Shown here piece after piece: positions 37,341 to 45,372 of a stretch of 56,801 nt of DNA. The stretch lies in the NCBI GenBank assembly GCA_016704895.1, contig JADIZG010000018.1, forward strand, positions 1 to 56,801, in the 5' to 3' direction. Below the pieces are notes generated by a model, which searched no databases, was not told where the DNA came from, and worked only from the letters and a program-made list of their open reading frames with translations. Source of the stretch: Betaproteobacteria bacterium. Lineage in GTDB: Bacteria; Pseudomonadota; Gammaproteobacteria; Burkholderiales; Casimicrobiaceae. Each line of letters begins with the position of its first letter. Positions within the stretch are counted from its first letter, which is position 1. The position numbers and the translations under genes are program-made.

Positions 37341-38819
37341 ATGCCCGAGATCGTCGACAAGACCCCGGCCGAAGGCGGCGACGCGCGCGTGCGGGTCGAG
37401 GACGCGCTCGCCGAAGTCGCCGCGCTGATCCGGAAGAACCGGCTCGTCGAAGGGCTGGTCCACGAGCAGGCCGCGCACGCGGCCGACGCCCAGCGCGCGG
37501 GGCTCGTCGAGAGCCTCGTCACCAAGCAGAACCGCGCGTCGCTGACGCACAAGCTCGACCGGCTCCACCCGGCCGACATCGCCTACATCCTCGAGGCGCT
37601 GCCGCTCGACGAGCGGATCTACGTCTGGGACCTGATCAAGTCGGCGGAGCGCGACGGCGAGATCCTGGTCGAGGTGAGCGACGCGGTCCGCGAGTCGCTG
37701 ATCTCGTCGATGGACACCGACGAGCTCGTCGCCGTCGCCGAGACGCTGGAGGCCGACGAGCTCGCGGCGATCGCCGAGGACCTCCCGCAGGAGGTCATGG
37801 ACGACGTCTTCCGCGGCATGCCCCTCGACGAGCGGGAGCAGCTGCGGGCGGCGATGTCGTTCGAGGAGGACATGGTCGGCGCGCTGATGGACTTCGAGGA
37901 CATCCAGGTGCGCCCGGACGTCACGCTCGAGGTCGTGCTGCGCTATCTGCGCCGCTTCGACGAGCTGCCCTCGCAGACCGATCAGGTGTTCGTCGTCGAC
38001 CGCGACGAGAAGCTCCTCGGCGCATTGCCGATCGCGACGCTCATCGTCAACGATCCGGAGACGATGGTCGCCGACGTGATGCGGCCGCCGGCCGTGAAGC
38101 TGCAGCAGCACGAGAAGGCCGACGTCGCGGCGAGCGCGTTCGAGCGCTACGACCTCGTCTCGGCGCCGGTCGTGGACACGAACGACTGCCTCGTCGGTCG
38201 CGTGACCGTCGACGAGGTTCTCGACTTCGTCAGGCAGCGCGGCGAGGAAGGCGTGCTGGCGCAGGCCGGCCTGCGCGAGGAGGAGGACGTCTTCGCGTCG
38301 GTCTGGAAGTCGTTCCAGAACCGCTGGACCTGGCTCGCGGTCAACCTGTTGACCGCGTTCTTCGCATCGCGCGTCATCGGCGTGTTCGAGGGATCGATCG
38401 CGAAGCTCGTCGCGCTCGCGGCGCTGATGCCGATCGTCGCGGGCATCGGCGGCAACTCGGGCAACCAGACGACCACGATGATCGTGCGCGCGGTGGCGCT
38501 GGGGCAGCTGACGCGCGAGCACGCGAACAACCTGCTTCGCAAGGAGCTCCAGGTGGCGCTGCTGAACGGCGTCATCTGGGGCGGCGTGATGGGGCTGGTC
38601 GCGATGATGCTCTACAAGGACGTCATGCTCGGCGTCGTGATGATCATGGCGATGACGCTCAACCTGCTGCTCGCCGCGCTGATGGGCGTGCTGATCCCGA
38701 TGACGATGATGCGCACCGGGCGCGATCCCGCGGTCGGCTCGTCGGTGCTGATCACCGCGGTGACCGACTCCGGCGGCTTCTTCATCTTCCTCGGCCTGGC
38801 GACGCTGCTCCTGCTCTGA
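37341..38819 (+). CDS. mgtE: Magnesium transporter MgtE
   Basis: 492 residues. The acidic N domain (about 45-150) has LHPADIAYILEALPLDER. A CBS pair (about 180-300) follows (VSAPVVDTNDCLVGRVTVDEV). Then come the plug helix and five membrane helices (about 320-492) with GIGGNSGNQTTTMIVRA and the pore region. MgtE is an Mg2+ channel gated by Mg2+ binding at the N and CBS domains. Complete. Confidence 0.93.
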   Translation: MPEIVDKTPAEGGDARVRVEDALAEVAALIRKNRLVEGLVHEQAAHAADAQRAGLVESLVTKQNRASLTHKLDRLHPADIAYILEALPLDERIYVWDLIKSAERDGEILVEVSDAVRESLISSMDTDELVAVAETLEADELAAIAEDLPQEVMDDVFRGMPLDEREQLRAAMSFEEDMVGALMDFEDIQVRPDVTLEVVLRYLRRFDELPSQTDQVFVVDRDEKLLGALPIATLIVNDPETMVADVMRPPAVKLQQHEKADVAASAFERYDLVSAPVVDTNDCLVGRVTVDEVLDFVRQRGEEGVLAQAGLREEEDVFASVWKSFQNRWTWLAVNLLTAFFASRVIGVFEGSIAKLVALAALMPIVAGIGGNSGNQTTTMIVRAVALGQLTREHANNLLRKELQVALLNGVIWGGVMGLVAMMLYKDVMLGVVMIMAMTLNLLLAALMGVLIPMTMMRTGRDPAVGSSVLITAVTDSGGFFIFLGLATLLLL

Positions 38820-38829
38820 ATCCCGGGGC

Positions 38830-39672
38830 TCACCGTCCCGCGACGAACGCCACGATCGCGTCGACGACCCGCGCCTCGATCCCCGCGTAGCCGTGATGCC
38901 CGGCGGCCTCGCACGGGTCGCCCTCGTCGGTCCCGCCGTCGAACGCGAGGAACGCCTTGCGCGGCGACGATGTCAGCCGGGCCGCCAGCGCGGATGCCTG
39001 CGCGTACGGCGTCGCGCTGCAACCGTCGTCCCGGTGGTGCACGACCAGCGTCGGCACCGCGATCGCCTCGATCGGTATCGCCGACACCGGCCGGCCGCGC
39101 GGATCGACGAGGATCGTCGACGTCAGCACGAGGCCGTCCGCGCCGATCGACGCGAGCGCGAGCCAGGCGGCCGACTGCGTCCCGCGGCTCGTCCCGACGA
39201 GCCACACCGGCAGCGTCGTCTCGGCGCGCAGCCACTCGGCGACCGCCTTCACGTCCGCCGCGTGCTCCTTCGTCTGCCGGAACCGGCCGAGCCACGGCTC
39301 GGCCTGCCGGTCGGACGGCGCGTCGATCACCGCCACCGAGACGCCGCGCTCGGCGAAGAGCCCCCGCGTGCGGACGAGGAAGTTGCCGCGGCCCCATCCG
39401 AACTCCCCGTCCGGCCGGATGGCGAGGCCGCCGTGGCCGCCCGCGAAGAGGATCGCCGCCGCGACCGGCGCCTTCGCGGGCACATAGAGGAACCGCTGCG
39501 TGACGCCCGGACGGGTCGGCACGTCGACCACCCGCGGGGCCTGGGCGGACACCGCGGCCGCGGCAAGGGACGCCGCAAGGAGCACAATCGTGCTGCGGAG
39601 CCCGGCCGGGCCGACCCGGCGATGGAATAGATCCGGGCTTCGCGCTGTTTTCCCGCGTATGCCGTTCCACAT
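38830..39672 (-). CDS. Secreted alpha/beta hydrolase
   Basis: 280 residues from ATG 39672. A signal peptide (STIVLLAASLAAAAVSAQA) precedes a fold with ILFAGGHGG (oxyanion loop), nucleophile VGTSRGTQS, VVHHRDDGCSA (acid) and His in AGHHGYAGIE. Likely a periplasmic esterase or acyl hydrolase; the substrate is unknown. It converges with mgtE (10-base gap) and diverges from the lipoprotein gene at 39685. Confidence 0.8.
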   Translation of the reverse strand: MWNGIRGKTARSPDLFHRRVGPAGLRSTIVLLAASLAAAAVSAQAPRVVDVPTRPGVTQRFLYVPAKAPVAAAILFAGGHGGLAIRPDGEFGWGRGNFLVRTRGLFAERGVSVAVIDAPSDRQAEPWLGRFRQTKEHAADVKAVAEWLRAETTLPVWLVGTSRGTQSAAWLALASIGADGLVLTSTILVDPRGRPVSAIPIEAIAVPTLVVHHRDDGCSATPYAQASALAARLTSSPRKAFLAFDGGTDEGDPCEAAGHHGYAGIEARVVDAIVAFVAGR

Positions 39673-39684
39673 GAGGGGGACTCG

Positions 39685-40068
39685 ATGAAGAACCGTGCTT
39701 CCAGTATCGCACTCGCCGCCGCCTTCGCGGCGCTCCTCGCCGGTTGCGCGACGATGGCGCCGAGCCCCGCGAAGACCGTCGACGGCGCGCTCGTCAACGA
39801 CGCGGGCATGACGCTCTACACGTTCGACCGCGACGTCGGCGGCAGCGGCAAGTCCGTCTGCAACGGGCCCTGCGCCGTGAACTGGCCGCCGCTCCGCGCG
39901 ACGACGGACACGCCGCCGAACGCGGCCTGGCAGATCGTCACGCGCGACGACGGCAGCAAGCAGTGGGCGTACCAGGGCAAGCCGCTCTACACGTGGTCGA
40001 AGGACGCGAAGCCGGGCGACCGCACCGGCGACGGCGTCAACAACGCATGGAGGGTCGCGCGGCCCTGA
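39685..40068 (+). CDS. COG4315-type lipoprotein
   Basis: 127 residues. Lipobox LLAGCA puts the lipidated Cys near residue 20. Two repeats of the secreted-lipoprotein motif are visible: DAGMTLYTFDRDVGGSGKSV, with CNGPCAVNWPP, and GKPLYTWSKDAKPGDRTGDG. These small lipoproteins are common beside ECF sigma/anti-sigma genes, as here. Their function is not established. Confidence 0.87.
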   Translation: MKNRASSIALAAAFAALLAGCATMAPSPAKTVDGALVNDAGMTLYTFDRDVGGSGKSVCNGPCAVNWPPLRATTDTPPNAAWQIVTRDDGSKQWAYQGKPLYTWSKDAKPGDRTGDGVNNAWRVARP

Positions 40069-40155
40069 CGTCCCGCTCGAGCTCGTGGCGTCCCCACGCC
40101 ACGAGCGGCGCGGGTCGATGTTCCCCCCGCTCCCCGGGCCCGCGCCTGCTTCTCC

Positions 40156-40689
40156 GTGGTCGACGCGCCGCTGCCGCAACCGGAGCTCCTCGCCGCCATC
40201 CCGCGGCTGCGGCGCTATGCGCGCGTGCTGACGGGGGACGCGGCCCGTGCGGACGACCTGGTCCAGGAGGCCCTCGCACGGGGTTGGGAGAAGCGCCGGC
40301 TCTGGCAGGCGGGAACGGATCTGCGCGCGTGGCTGTTCACGATCATGCACAACGTCTTCGTGAACCAGCGCGCGAGCGCAGTGCGCGAGGCGGCCAACGT
40401 GTCGCTCGACGCCGAGTCGGACGCGGGGCGCGGTGCGTGGCAGGTGCCGGTGCCGGCGGCGCAGTTCGCGCGCGTCGAGCTGATGGAACTCCTGCAGCAG
40501 GTGGGGCGTCTTCCGGCCGAGCAGCGCGAGACGCTGCTGCTCGCGGCCGTCGAGGAGATGAGGTACGAGGAGATCGCCGCGACGATGTCGGTGCCGGTCG
40601 GCACCGTGATGTCGCGGCTGTCGCGCGCGAGGGAGAAGCTGCGTCGCCTGTCCGACGAGCGTCCCGCGACGCTGAAGCGGGTGAAATGA
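40156..40689 (+). CDS. ECF-type RNA polymerase sigma factor
   Basis: 177 residues from GTG. Sigma region 2 has YARVLTGDAARADDLVQEAL and RAWLFTIMHNVFVN. Region 4 has LPAEQRETLLLAAVEEMRYE, then EIAATMSVPVGTVMSRLSRAREKL. It directs transcription of a small regulon and is held by the anti-sigma factor encoded next. The two genes are separated by 72 bases that contain a poly-G tract. Confidence 0.9.
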   Translation: MVDAPLPQPELLAAIPRLRRYARVLTGDAARADDLVQEALARGWEKRRLWQAGTDLRAWLFTIMHNVFVNQRASAVREAANVSLDAESDAGRGAWQVPVPAAQFARVELMELLQQVGRLPAEQRETLLLAAVEEMRYEEIAATMSVPVGTVMSRLSRAREKLRRLSDERPATLKRVK

Positions 40690-40727
40690 ACGGGCGTATC
40701 GACATGGCGACGACGATCGCCGCAGGA

Positions 40728-40757
40728 GGGGGGGGGGGGGGGGGGGGGCGGGGGGGG
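40728..40757. repeat. Poly-G tract (21 G, C, 8 G) at the anti-sigma ribosome-binding site
   Basis: The tract begins within AGGAGG (40724-40729), which would be the Shine-Dalgarno of the anti-sigma gene, and ends four bases before its ATG at 40762. Change in tract length would alter Shine-Dalgarno spacing. It may be real slippage or a sequencing artefact. Confidence 0.88.
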
Positions 40758-40761
40758 CGCG

Positions 40762-41622
40762 ATGACCTCGGTGCCGATCAGCGACGACGACCTGATGGCC
40801 TATGCGGACGGCCAGCTCGCGCACGAGCGCCGCGAGGCCGTCGAGCAGGCGCTCGCGCGCGATCCCGCGCTCGGCGTCCGCGTGGCGTCGATCCGCGAGC
40901 AGAACGCCGCGCTGCGCGACGCGTTCGACCCGTGGCTTGCCGAGGCGATTCCGCCGCGGCTCATCGCGGCCGCCGAAGGCCGCGCCGGCGGCGGAAGGTT
41001 GCTGCGCACGTGGCCGGCGCTCGCCGCGGCGGCGACGCTCGTGCTCGGCATCGCGGTCGGCTGGTTCGGCCGCGACGCGATGCTCGAGCGCTCCGGCACG
41101 CCGACCACGTTCGCACGGCAGGCGGCGCTCACGCACGTGCTCTACGCCGCCGACCAGCGGCGCCCGGTCGAGGTGTGGGCGAACGAGGAGGCCGGCCTCG
41201 TGCGCTGGCTCACACGGCGCCTGTCGTACGACGCGCACGTTCCGGACCTGAATCCGCTCGGATTCGCGCTCGTCGGCGGGCGGCTCGTCGCCGGCAACGA
41301 GAAGCCCACGGCGCTCGTCATGTACGAGAACGCGGAGAAGCAGCGGCTCACGCTGCAGTGGCGCGTGACGAACGAGCAGGGCGGTGAGTCGGGCGAGACC
41401 TCGTTCCGCTACTCGCTCGAGAACGGCGTCGGCGTCTTCTACTGGATCGAGGACCAGTGCGCGTACGCGCTCTCCGGTCCGCTCGACCGCGCGCAGCTGC
41501 TCGCCGTCGCGCGCGTCGTCTACGGCCAGCTCGCGACGCCGAGCAAGCCCGCGCCGGCGGCGCCGCCGCCCGGCGGCAGCGTGCCGAAGACTGCGCCGGA
41601 GCAGCCTCGCGTGCAGGGTTAG
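40762..41622 (+). CDS. Transmembrane anti-sigma factor
   Basis: 286 residues. The cytoplasmic N-terminus (ISDDDLMAYADGQLAHERRE) is typical of anti-sigma domains that bind ECF factors. It lacks the HxxxCxxC of zinc types. One membrane helix (WPALAAAATLVLGIAVGWFG) is at about 92-111, followed by a periplasmic sensor domain (VLYAADQRRPVEVWANEE, WIEDQCAYALSG) and a Pro-rich tail. It pairs with the preceding sigma factor. Confidence 0.88.
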   Translation: MTSVPISDDDLMAYADGQLAHERREAVEQALARDPALGVRVASIREQNAALRDAFDPWLAEAIPPRLIAAAEGRAGGGRLLRTWPALAAAATLVLGIAVGWFGRDAMLERSGTPTTFARQAALTHVLYAADQRRPVEVWANEEAGLVRWLTRRLSYDAHVPDLNPLGFALVGGRLVAGNEKPTALVMYENAEKQRLTLQWRVTNEQGGESGETSFRYSLENGVGVFYWIEDQCAYALSGPLDRAQLLAVARVVYGQLATPSKPAPAAPPPGGSVPKTAPEQPRVQG

Positions 41623-41732
41623 GCCCGGGCGCGGGGGCCGGGCTGCGCCGTCCGGCGATGGCCTTCGCGACCGGTTCCCGCGCCGTCGGTCCCGGTCGCG
41701 TCCGTTCCGTGTCGCCTTCGCCCGGGATGCGC

Positions 41733-41738
41733 GACAAT
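41733..41738 (+). promoter_or_regulatory. Putative -10 box (GACAAT) before the DUF2306-like gene
   Basis: GACAAT lies 26 bases before the ATG at 41765. Confidence 0.35.
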
Positions 41739-41764
41739 CCGTCGATCGCATCCTCCGGCCACCC

Positions 41765-42166
41765 ATGGTCCAGGCTCCGCCGCTCGTCGTCTACGTCCAC
41801 TTCATCGCGGCCCTCGCGGCAATGGCGATCGGCGCTGTCCAGCTGGCGCGTCCGAAGGGCACCGCCGGCCACCGCGTCATAGGCTGGACCTGGGCCGCGC
41901 TGATGATGGTCGTGGCGCTGAGCTCGCTGTGGATCCCCGCGTTCCTCGCGTTCACCTGGATCCACCTGTTCACGCTGTTCGTGATGGTCACGCTGCCGCT
42001 CGCGCTCTACCGCGCGCACCGCGGCGAGGTCGCGGGTCACGCGAAGGGCATGCGCGGGATCTACATCGGCGGCCTGATCGTCGCGGGCGTCTTCGCGTTC
42101 ATGCCGGGGCGCGTGCTCGGCAACCTCCTGTGGAAAGGCGTCTGGGGCTACCTTCCCCGGGCCTGA
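41765..42166 (+). CDS. DUF2306-type four-helix membrane protein
   Basis: 133 residues and four helices, with conserved polar residues VYVHFIAALAAMAIGAVQLA, GTAGHRVIGWTWA, FTWIHLFTL and HAKGMRGIYIGGL. Histidines within helices resemble haem- or quinone-linked small membrane proteins, but no function is known. The downstream aldolase-type gene starts 6 bases after the stop. Confidence 0.82.
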   Translation: MVQAPPLVVYVHFIAALAAMAIGAVQLARPKGTAGHRVIGWTWAALMMVVALSSLWIPAFLAFTWIHLFTLFVMVTLPLALYRAHRGEVAGHAKGMRGIYIGGLIVAGVFAFMPGRVLGNLLWKGVWGYLPRA

Positions 42167-42171
42167 CGACG

Positions 42172-43287
42172 ATGCAACGAGCTCCCGCAAGCCCCGGCGA
42201 CCCGGTCGCCTCGATCGAGACGCCCGCGCTGGTCCTCGACCTCGACGCGTTCGAGCGCAACGTCGACGCGATGGCGCGCGAGGTCGCCTCGCGCGGCCTG
42301 CGACTGCGTCCGCACGCGAAGGCGCACAAGACGCCCGCGATCGCACAGGCGCAGATGGCGCATGGCGCGGTCGGCGTCTGCTGCCAGAAGGTCGACGAGG
42401 CGGTGGCGTTCGTCGAGGCGGGCATCCCCGACGTGCTCGTCACCAACGAGATCGTCGCGCCGTCGAAGCTCCTGCGACTCGCCGCGCTCGCGCGGCAGGC
42501 GCGGATCGGCGTGCTCGTCGACGACGGGCGCGCGATCGCGCCGCTCGCGCACGCGGCGAGCACCATGGGCACCACGATCGACGCCTACGTCGAAGTCGAC
42601 GTCGGCGCGGGGCGCTGCGGCGTCGCGCCCGGCGAGGCCGCGGCGACGCTGGCGCGCCTCGTCGCCGGCGAGCGCTCGCTGCGCTTCGGCGGCCTGCACT
42701 GCTACCACGGCGGCGCGCAGCACCTGCGCGCGCCGGAGGAGCGCCGCGGCGCGATCGCGGCGGCCGCATCGCGCGCCGCCGAGTCGCGCGACGCGGTGCT
42801 GCGTTCGGGCATCGAATGCCCGATCGTGACCGGCGCGGGCACCGGCACCTGGGAGCACGAGATGGCGTCGGGCGTGTGGAACGAGCTGCAGCCCGGCTCC
42901 TACGTGTTCATGGACGCCGACTACGCGCGCAACACGCCCGGCGACGGCGAGCGCCGCTTCGAGCACAGCCTGTTCGTGCTCGCGGCCGTGATGAGCACGC
43001 CGACCCGGGAGCGCGCGATCTGCGACGCGGGGCTCAAGGCGTTCTCGTTCGACTCGGGGCTGCCGGTCGCGTGGCGCCGCGACGACCTCGTCTACCGCAA
43101 GGCCTCCGACGAGCACGGCGTGCTCGAGGTCGCGGCGGGCGCATCGGCCCCGTCGCTGGGCGAGAGGCTCCTGCTGGTCCCGGGCCACTGCGATCCGACC
43201 GTCAACCTCTACGACTGGATCGTCGCGTACCGCGGCGACCGCGTCGAGCACGTGTGGCCGGTGGCGGCGCGCGGGGCGCTCGGCTGA
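42172..43287 (+). CDS. DSD1-family PLP enzyme (D-threonine / 3-hydroxy-D-aspartate aldolase type)
   Basis: 371 residues. The alanine-racemase-like barrel has the PLP lysine in LRPHAKAHKTPAIA. The C-terminal metal site, LLVPGHCDPTVNLYD, has the His and Cys ligands used by D-threonine aldolase and D-serine dehydratase. YVEVDVGAGRCGV and FGGLHCYHGGAQH are family landmarks. Candidate reactions are D-threonine to glycine and acetaldehyde, or 3-hydroxyaspartate to glycine and glyoxylate; sequence alone does not decide. Complete. Confidence 0.88.
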   Translation: MQRAPASPGDPVASIETPALVLDLDAFERNVDAMAREVASRGLRLRPHAKAHKTPAIAQAQMAHGAVGVCCQKVDEAVAFVEAGIPDVLVTNEIVAPSKLLRLAALARQARIGVLVDDGRAIAPLAHAASTMGTTIDAYVEVDVGAGRCGVAPGEAAATLARLVAGERSLRFGGLHCYHGGAQHLRAPEERRGAIAAAASRAAESRDAVLRSGIECPIVTGAGTGTWEHEMASGVWNELQPGSYVFMDADYARNTPGDGERRFEHSLFVLAAVMSTPTRERAICDAGLKAFSFDSGLPVAWRRDDLVYRKASDEHGVLEVAAGASAPSLGERLLLVPGHCDPTVNLYDWIVAYRGDRVEHVWPVAARGALG

Positions 43288-43333
43288 GCGGCCCGGCGCC
43301 GGACGCTTCGATCCCCGACCGAGACGACACGCC

Positions 43334-43720
43334 GTGCGCGCAGGCCTCGATCACGTGCACCTGTTCGCGTCCGACGTTGCGGCGACCGTCGGGTTCTTCC
43401 GCACGATGTTCGGCGCGACCGTCGTCTGGGACGAGGAGGCGGCCGGCGTGCGCAACGTCCGGCTCGCGCTCGGGCGGGCGTTCATCCAGCTCTACGACCA
43501 GCCGCCGAAGGCGCCGCGCGGCGGTGCCGTCCACCACGTCGGCATCGAGACCGACGACCTCGATGCGCTGGTCGCGCACATGCAGGCGCACGGCGTGCGC
43601 TTCCGCAAGCCGGTACGCGACGAACCGGCGTTCCGCTACGTGATGGTCGCCGGCCCCGACGAGCTGCTGATCGAGCTCTACGAATGCCGGGAGCCTGCGC
43701 GCTGGGGGATCGAGCGGTGA
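43334..43720 (+). CDS. VOC (glyoxalase/bleomycin-resistance) family protein
   Basis: 128 residues from GTG. Two beta-alpha-beta-beta-beta modules: LDHVHLFASDVAATVGFFRTMFG, then VHHVGIETDDLDALVAHMQAHG. Metal-ligand positions His (DHVHLF), His (VHHVG) and Glu (LLIELYE) are present. A metal-dependent lyase or dioxygenase is likely; the substrate is unknown. Confidence 0.85.
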   Translation: MRAGLDHVHLFASDVAATVGFFRTMFGATVVWDEEAAGVRNVRLALGRAFIQLYDQPPKAPRGGAVHHVGIETDDLDALVAHMQAHGVRFRKPVRDEPAFRYVMVAGPDELLIELYECREPARWGIER

Positions 43721-43800
43721 GCGTTGCGCGCCTGTTCCCGAACGAAGGGCCGTCGCGGGCATTGCGCCCGTCCGCGTGATTCCGGGACGGCGCCGCTCCG

Positions 43801-44385
43801 ATGGACATCATCGTCTTCCTCGGCGTCATGATCCAGTGGCCCTGGCTCGCGCTCGTCCCCGCCTGCGCGTTCGCGCTGGCGTGGGTCCGGTGCCGCAGGG
43901 CGAGCGTCCTCGTCGCCGCGATCGCGTGGCTCGCGTACTTCGCCTACGAGCTCGGGATCTGGCTGCGCGTCCTGTGCAAAGGCGAATGCGGGCCTGTTGC
44001 GCGGGAGGCCGCCATCAGGCGCACGCCGAAGAGTCGGCCTACTGCGGGGGCTCGTCTTCCGGGGTCACCCCGGCCGCGCTGCGTTGTTGCTCGCTGTCGT
44101 GCCTGGGCCGTCGCCTGGCCCGCGGCCAGCGCGCACCGGCGGCGTGCCCCGGTGATCGCCCGCAACATCCGGCGACGTCGCCCCGGGCGCTTGCGCTGGC
44201 CTGGGGCCTGGCGATCTCGCGCCGGGCGTCGGGATCGCCCGGCGCGATCGGGCTGCCCCGTGGGGACGCTGATGTGCCCGCAGTGCGTCGCGAGGCTGCC
44301 CCATAATGCGGTCGATCGAGGGAAACCGGCACCGGCCGCGCCTTCGCCCACCCCCGCGCGGCAGTTCGGGCGTCGCGGCGCGTGA
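43801..44385 (+). CDS. Small membrane protein, conserved N-terminus with unlikely C-terminal extension
   Basis: The first 62 or so residues look genuine: two helices (LGVMIQWPWLALVPACAFAL, VLVAAIAWLAYFAYELGIWL) and the end LCKGEC. After about 43990 the frame runs on for 130 Arg/Pro-rich residues with no family likeness. The ancestral protein probably had a further hydrophobic end, so the gene may be truncated by a rearrangement or frameshift here. Confidence 0.45.
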   Translation: MDIIVFLGVMIQWPWLALVPACAFALAWVRCRRASVLVAAIAWLAYFAYELGIWLRVLCKGECGPVAREAAIRRTPKSRPTAGARLPGSPRPRCVVARCRAWAVAWPAASAHRRRAPVIARNIRRRRPGRLRWPGAWRSRAGRRDRPARSGCPVGTLMCPQCVARLPHNAVDRGKPAPAAPSPTPARQFGRRGA

Positions 44386-44416
44386 GCGGCGAACGGCCCC
44401 TTCCGACGGAGCCCCG
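43994..44416. other. About 420 bp without a supported gene
   Basis: Neither strand gives a recognisable protein. The minus strand has a possible C-terminal tail, HDSEQQRSAAGVTPEDEPPQ, ending near 44039, which may be a gene remnant. CATAAT at 44302-44307 is a candidate promoter element for the following aldolase gene. Confidence 0.4.
44302..44307 (+). promoter_or_regulatory. Putative -10 box (CATAAT) before the DapA-like gene
   Basis: CATAAT lies 109 bases before the ATG at 44417. Confidence 0.35.
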
Positions 44417-45358
44417 ATGAGCGCCACGCATCCGCATTTCCACGGCGTGTTCCCCTACATCGTCTCGCCGATCAAGCCCACGGGCGAGGTCGACGAGGCG
44501 GTCCTCTCGCGCCTGTGCGACGACCTGATCGCGGCGGGCGTCCACGGCCTCGCGCCGCTCGGGTCGACCGGCGAGTTCGCCTACCTGTCGGCGGCGCAGC
44601 GGCGTCGCGTCGTCGAGGTGGTGATCGAGGCGACGCACGGCCGCGTGCCGGTGGTCGCCGGCGTCGCGTCGACGACGACGGCGGACGCGGTCGCGCAGGC
44701 ACGCGAGTACGAGCGGCTGGGCGCCGACGGCATCCTCGCGATCCTCGAGGCGTACTTTCCGATCGCCGACGACGGCGTCCACGCCTATTTCAAGGCGATC
44801 GGCGAGGCGGTGGGCAAGCCGGTCGTCCTCTACACGAACCCTTCGTTCCAGCGCTCGGACCTCTCGCTGCCGGTCATCGAGAAGCTCTCGCGCGTGCCCA
44901 ACATCCGCTACATCAAGGACGCGTCCGTGAACACCGGGCGCCTCCTGTCGATCATCAACCGCGTCGAGGGGCGGATGGAGGTCTTCGCGGCCTCGTCGCA
45001 CATTCCCGCGTGCGTGATGCTGATCGGCGGCGTCGGCTGGATGGCGGGCCCGGCGTGCGTCGCGCCGCGGCAGAGCGTCGAGCTCTACGAGCTGTGCCGG
45101 CACGGCCACTGGGCCGCGGCGATGGAGAAGCAGCGTCCGCTGTGGGCGCTCAACCAGGCGTTCGCGAAGTACAACCTTGCTGCGTGCATCAAGGGTGGAC
45201 TCGAGCTGCAGGGCTACGCGGTCGGCGCGCCGCTTCCGCCGCAGGCGCCGCTGCCGCCCGAGGGCGTCGAGGAAGTGCGACGGGCGCTCGCCGCGATCGG
45301 CGCGCTGGGGTCGGGGACGAGGCCCGACTCGCCCTCGCGAGGCAGGCTTCGTACCTGA
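44417..45358 (+). CDS. Dihydrodipicolinate synthase (DapA)/N-acetylneuraminate lyase family aldolase
   Basis: 313 residues. The TIM barrel has GLAPLGSTGEFAYLS (pyruvate-binding GxTGE loop), VLYTNP (catalytic Tyr) and IRYIKDASVN (Schiff-base Lys). The tail after about residue 290 (PPQAPLPPEGVEEVRRALAA) extends normally. It is probably a catabolic aldolase or dehydratase rather than lysine DapA, since no lysine genes are adjacent. The oxidoreductase gene follows after 14 bases, so the two may act on one sugar- or keto-acid-type substrate. Confidence 0.86.
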   Translation: MSATHPHFHGVFPYIVSPIKPTGEVDEAVLSRLCDDLIAAGVHGLAPLGSTGEFAYLSAAQRRRVVEVVIEATHGRVPVVAGVASTTTADAVAQAREYERLGADGILAILEAYFPIADDGVHAYFKAIGEAVGKPVVLYTNPSFQRSDLSLPVIEKLSRVPNIRYIKDASVNTGRLLSIINRVEGRMEVFAASSHIPACVMLIGGVGWMAGPACVAPRQSVELYELCRHGHWAAAMEKQRPLWALNQAFAKYNLAACIKGGLELQGYAVGAPLPPQAPLPPEGVEEVRRALAAIGALGSGTRPDSPSRGRLRT

Positions 45359-45372
45359 CCCCGGGGGTGGCG

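Noticed and set aside
38830..41766. 978-codon minus-strand open frame
   Set aside because: Only the part below 39672 is a real hydrolase; the rest is antisense to the sigma/anti-sigma and lipoprotein genes, including a run of Pro from the poly-G tract.
43944..44351. Minus-strand ORF of 135 codons
   Set aside because: No recognisable domain and biased composition; at best the end overlaps a gene remnant.
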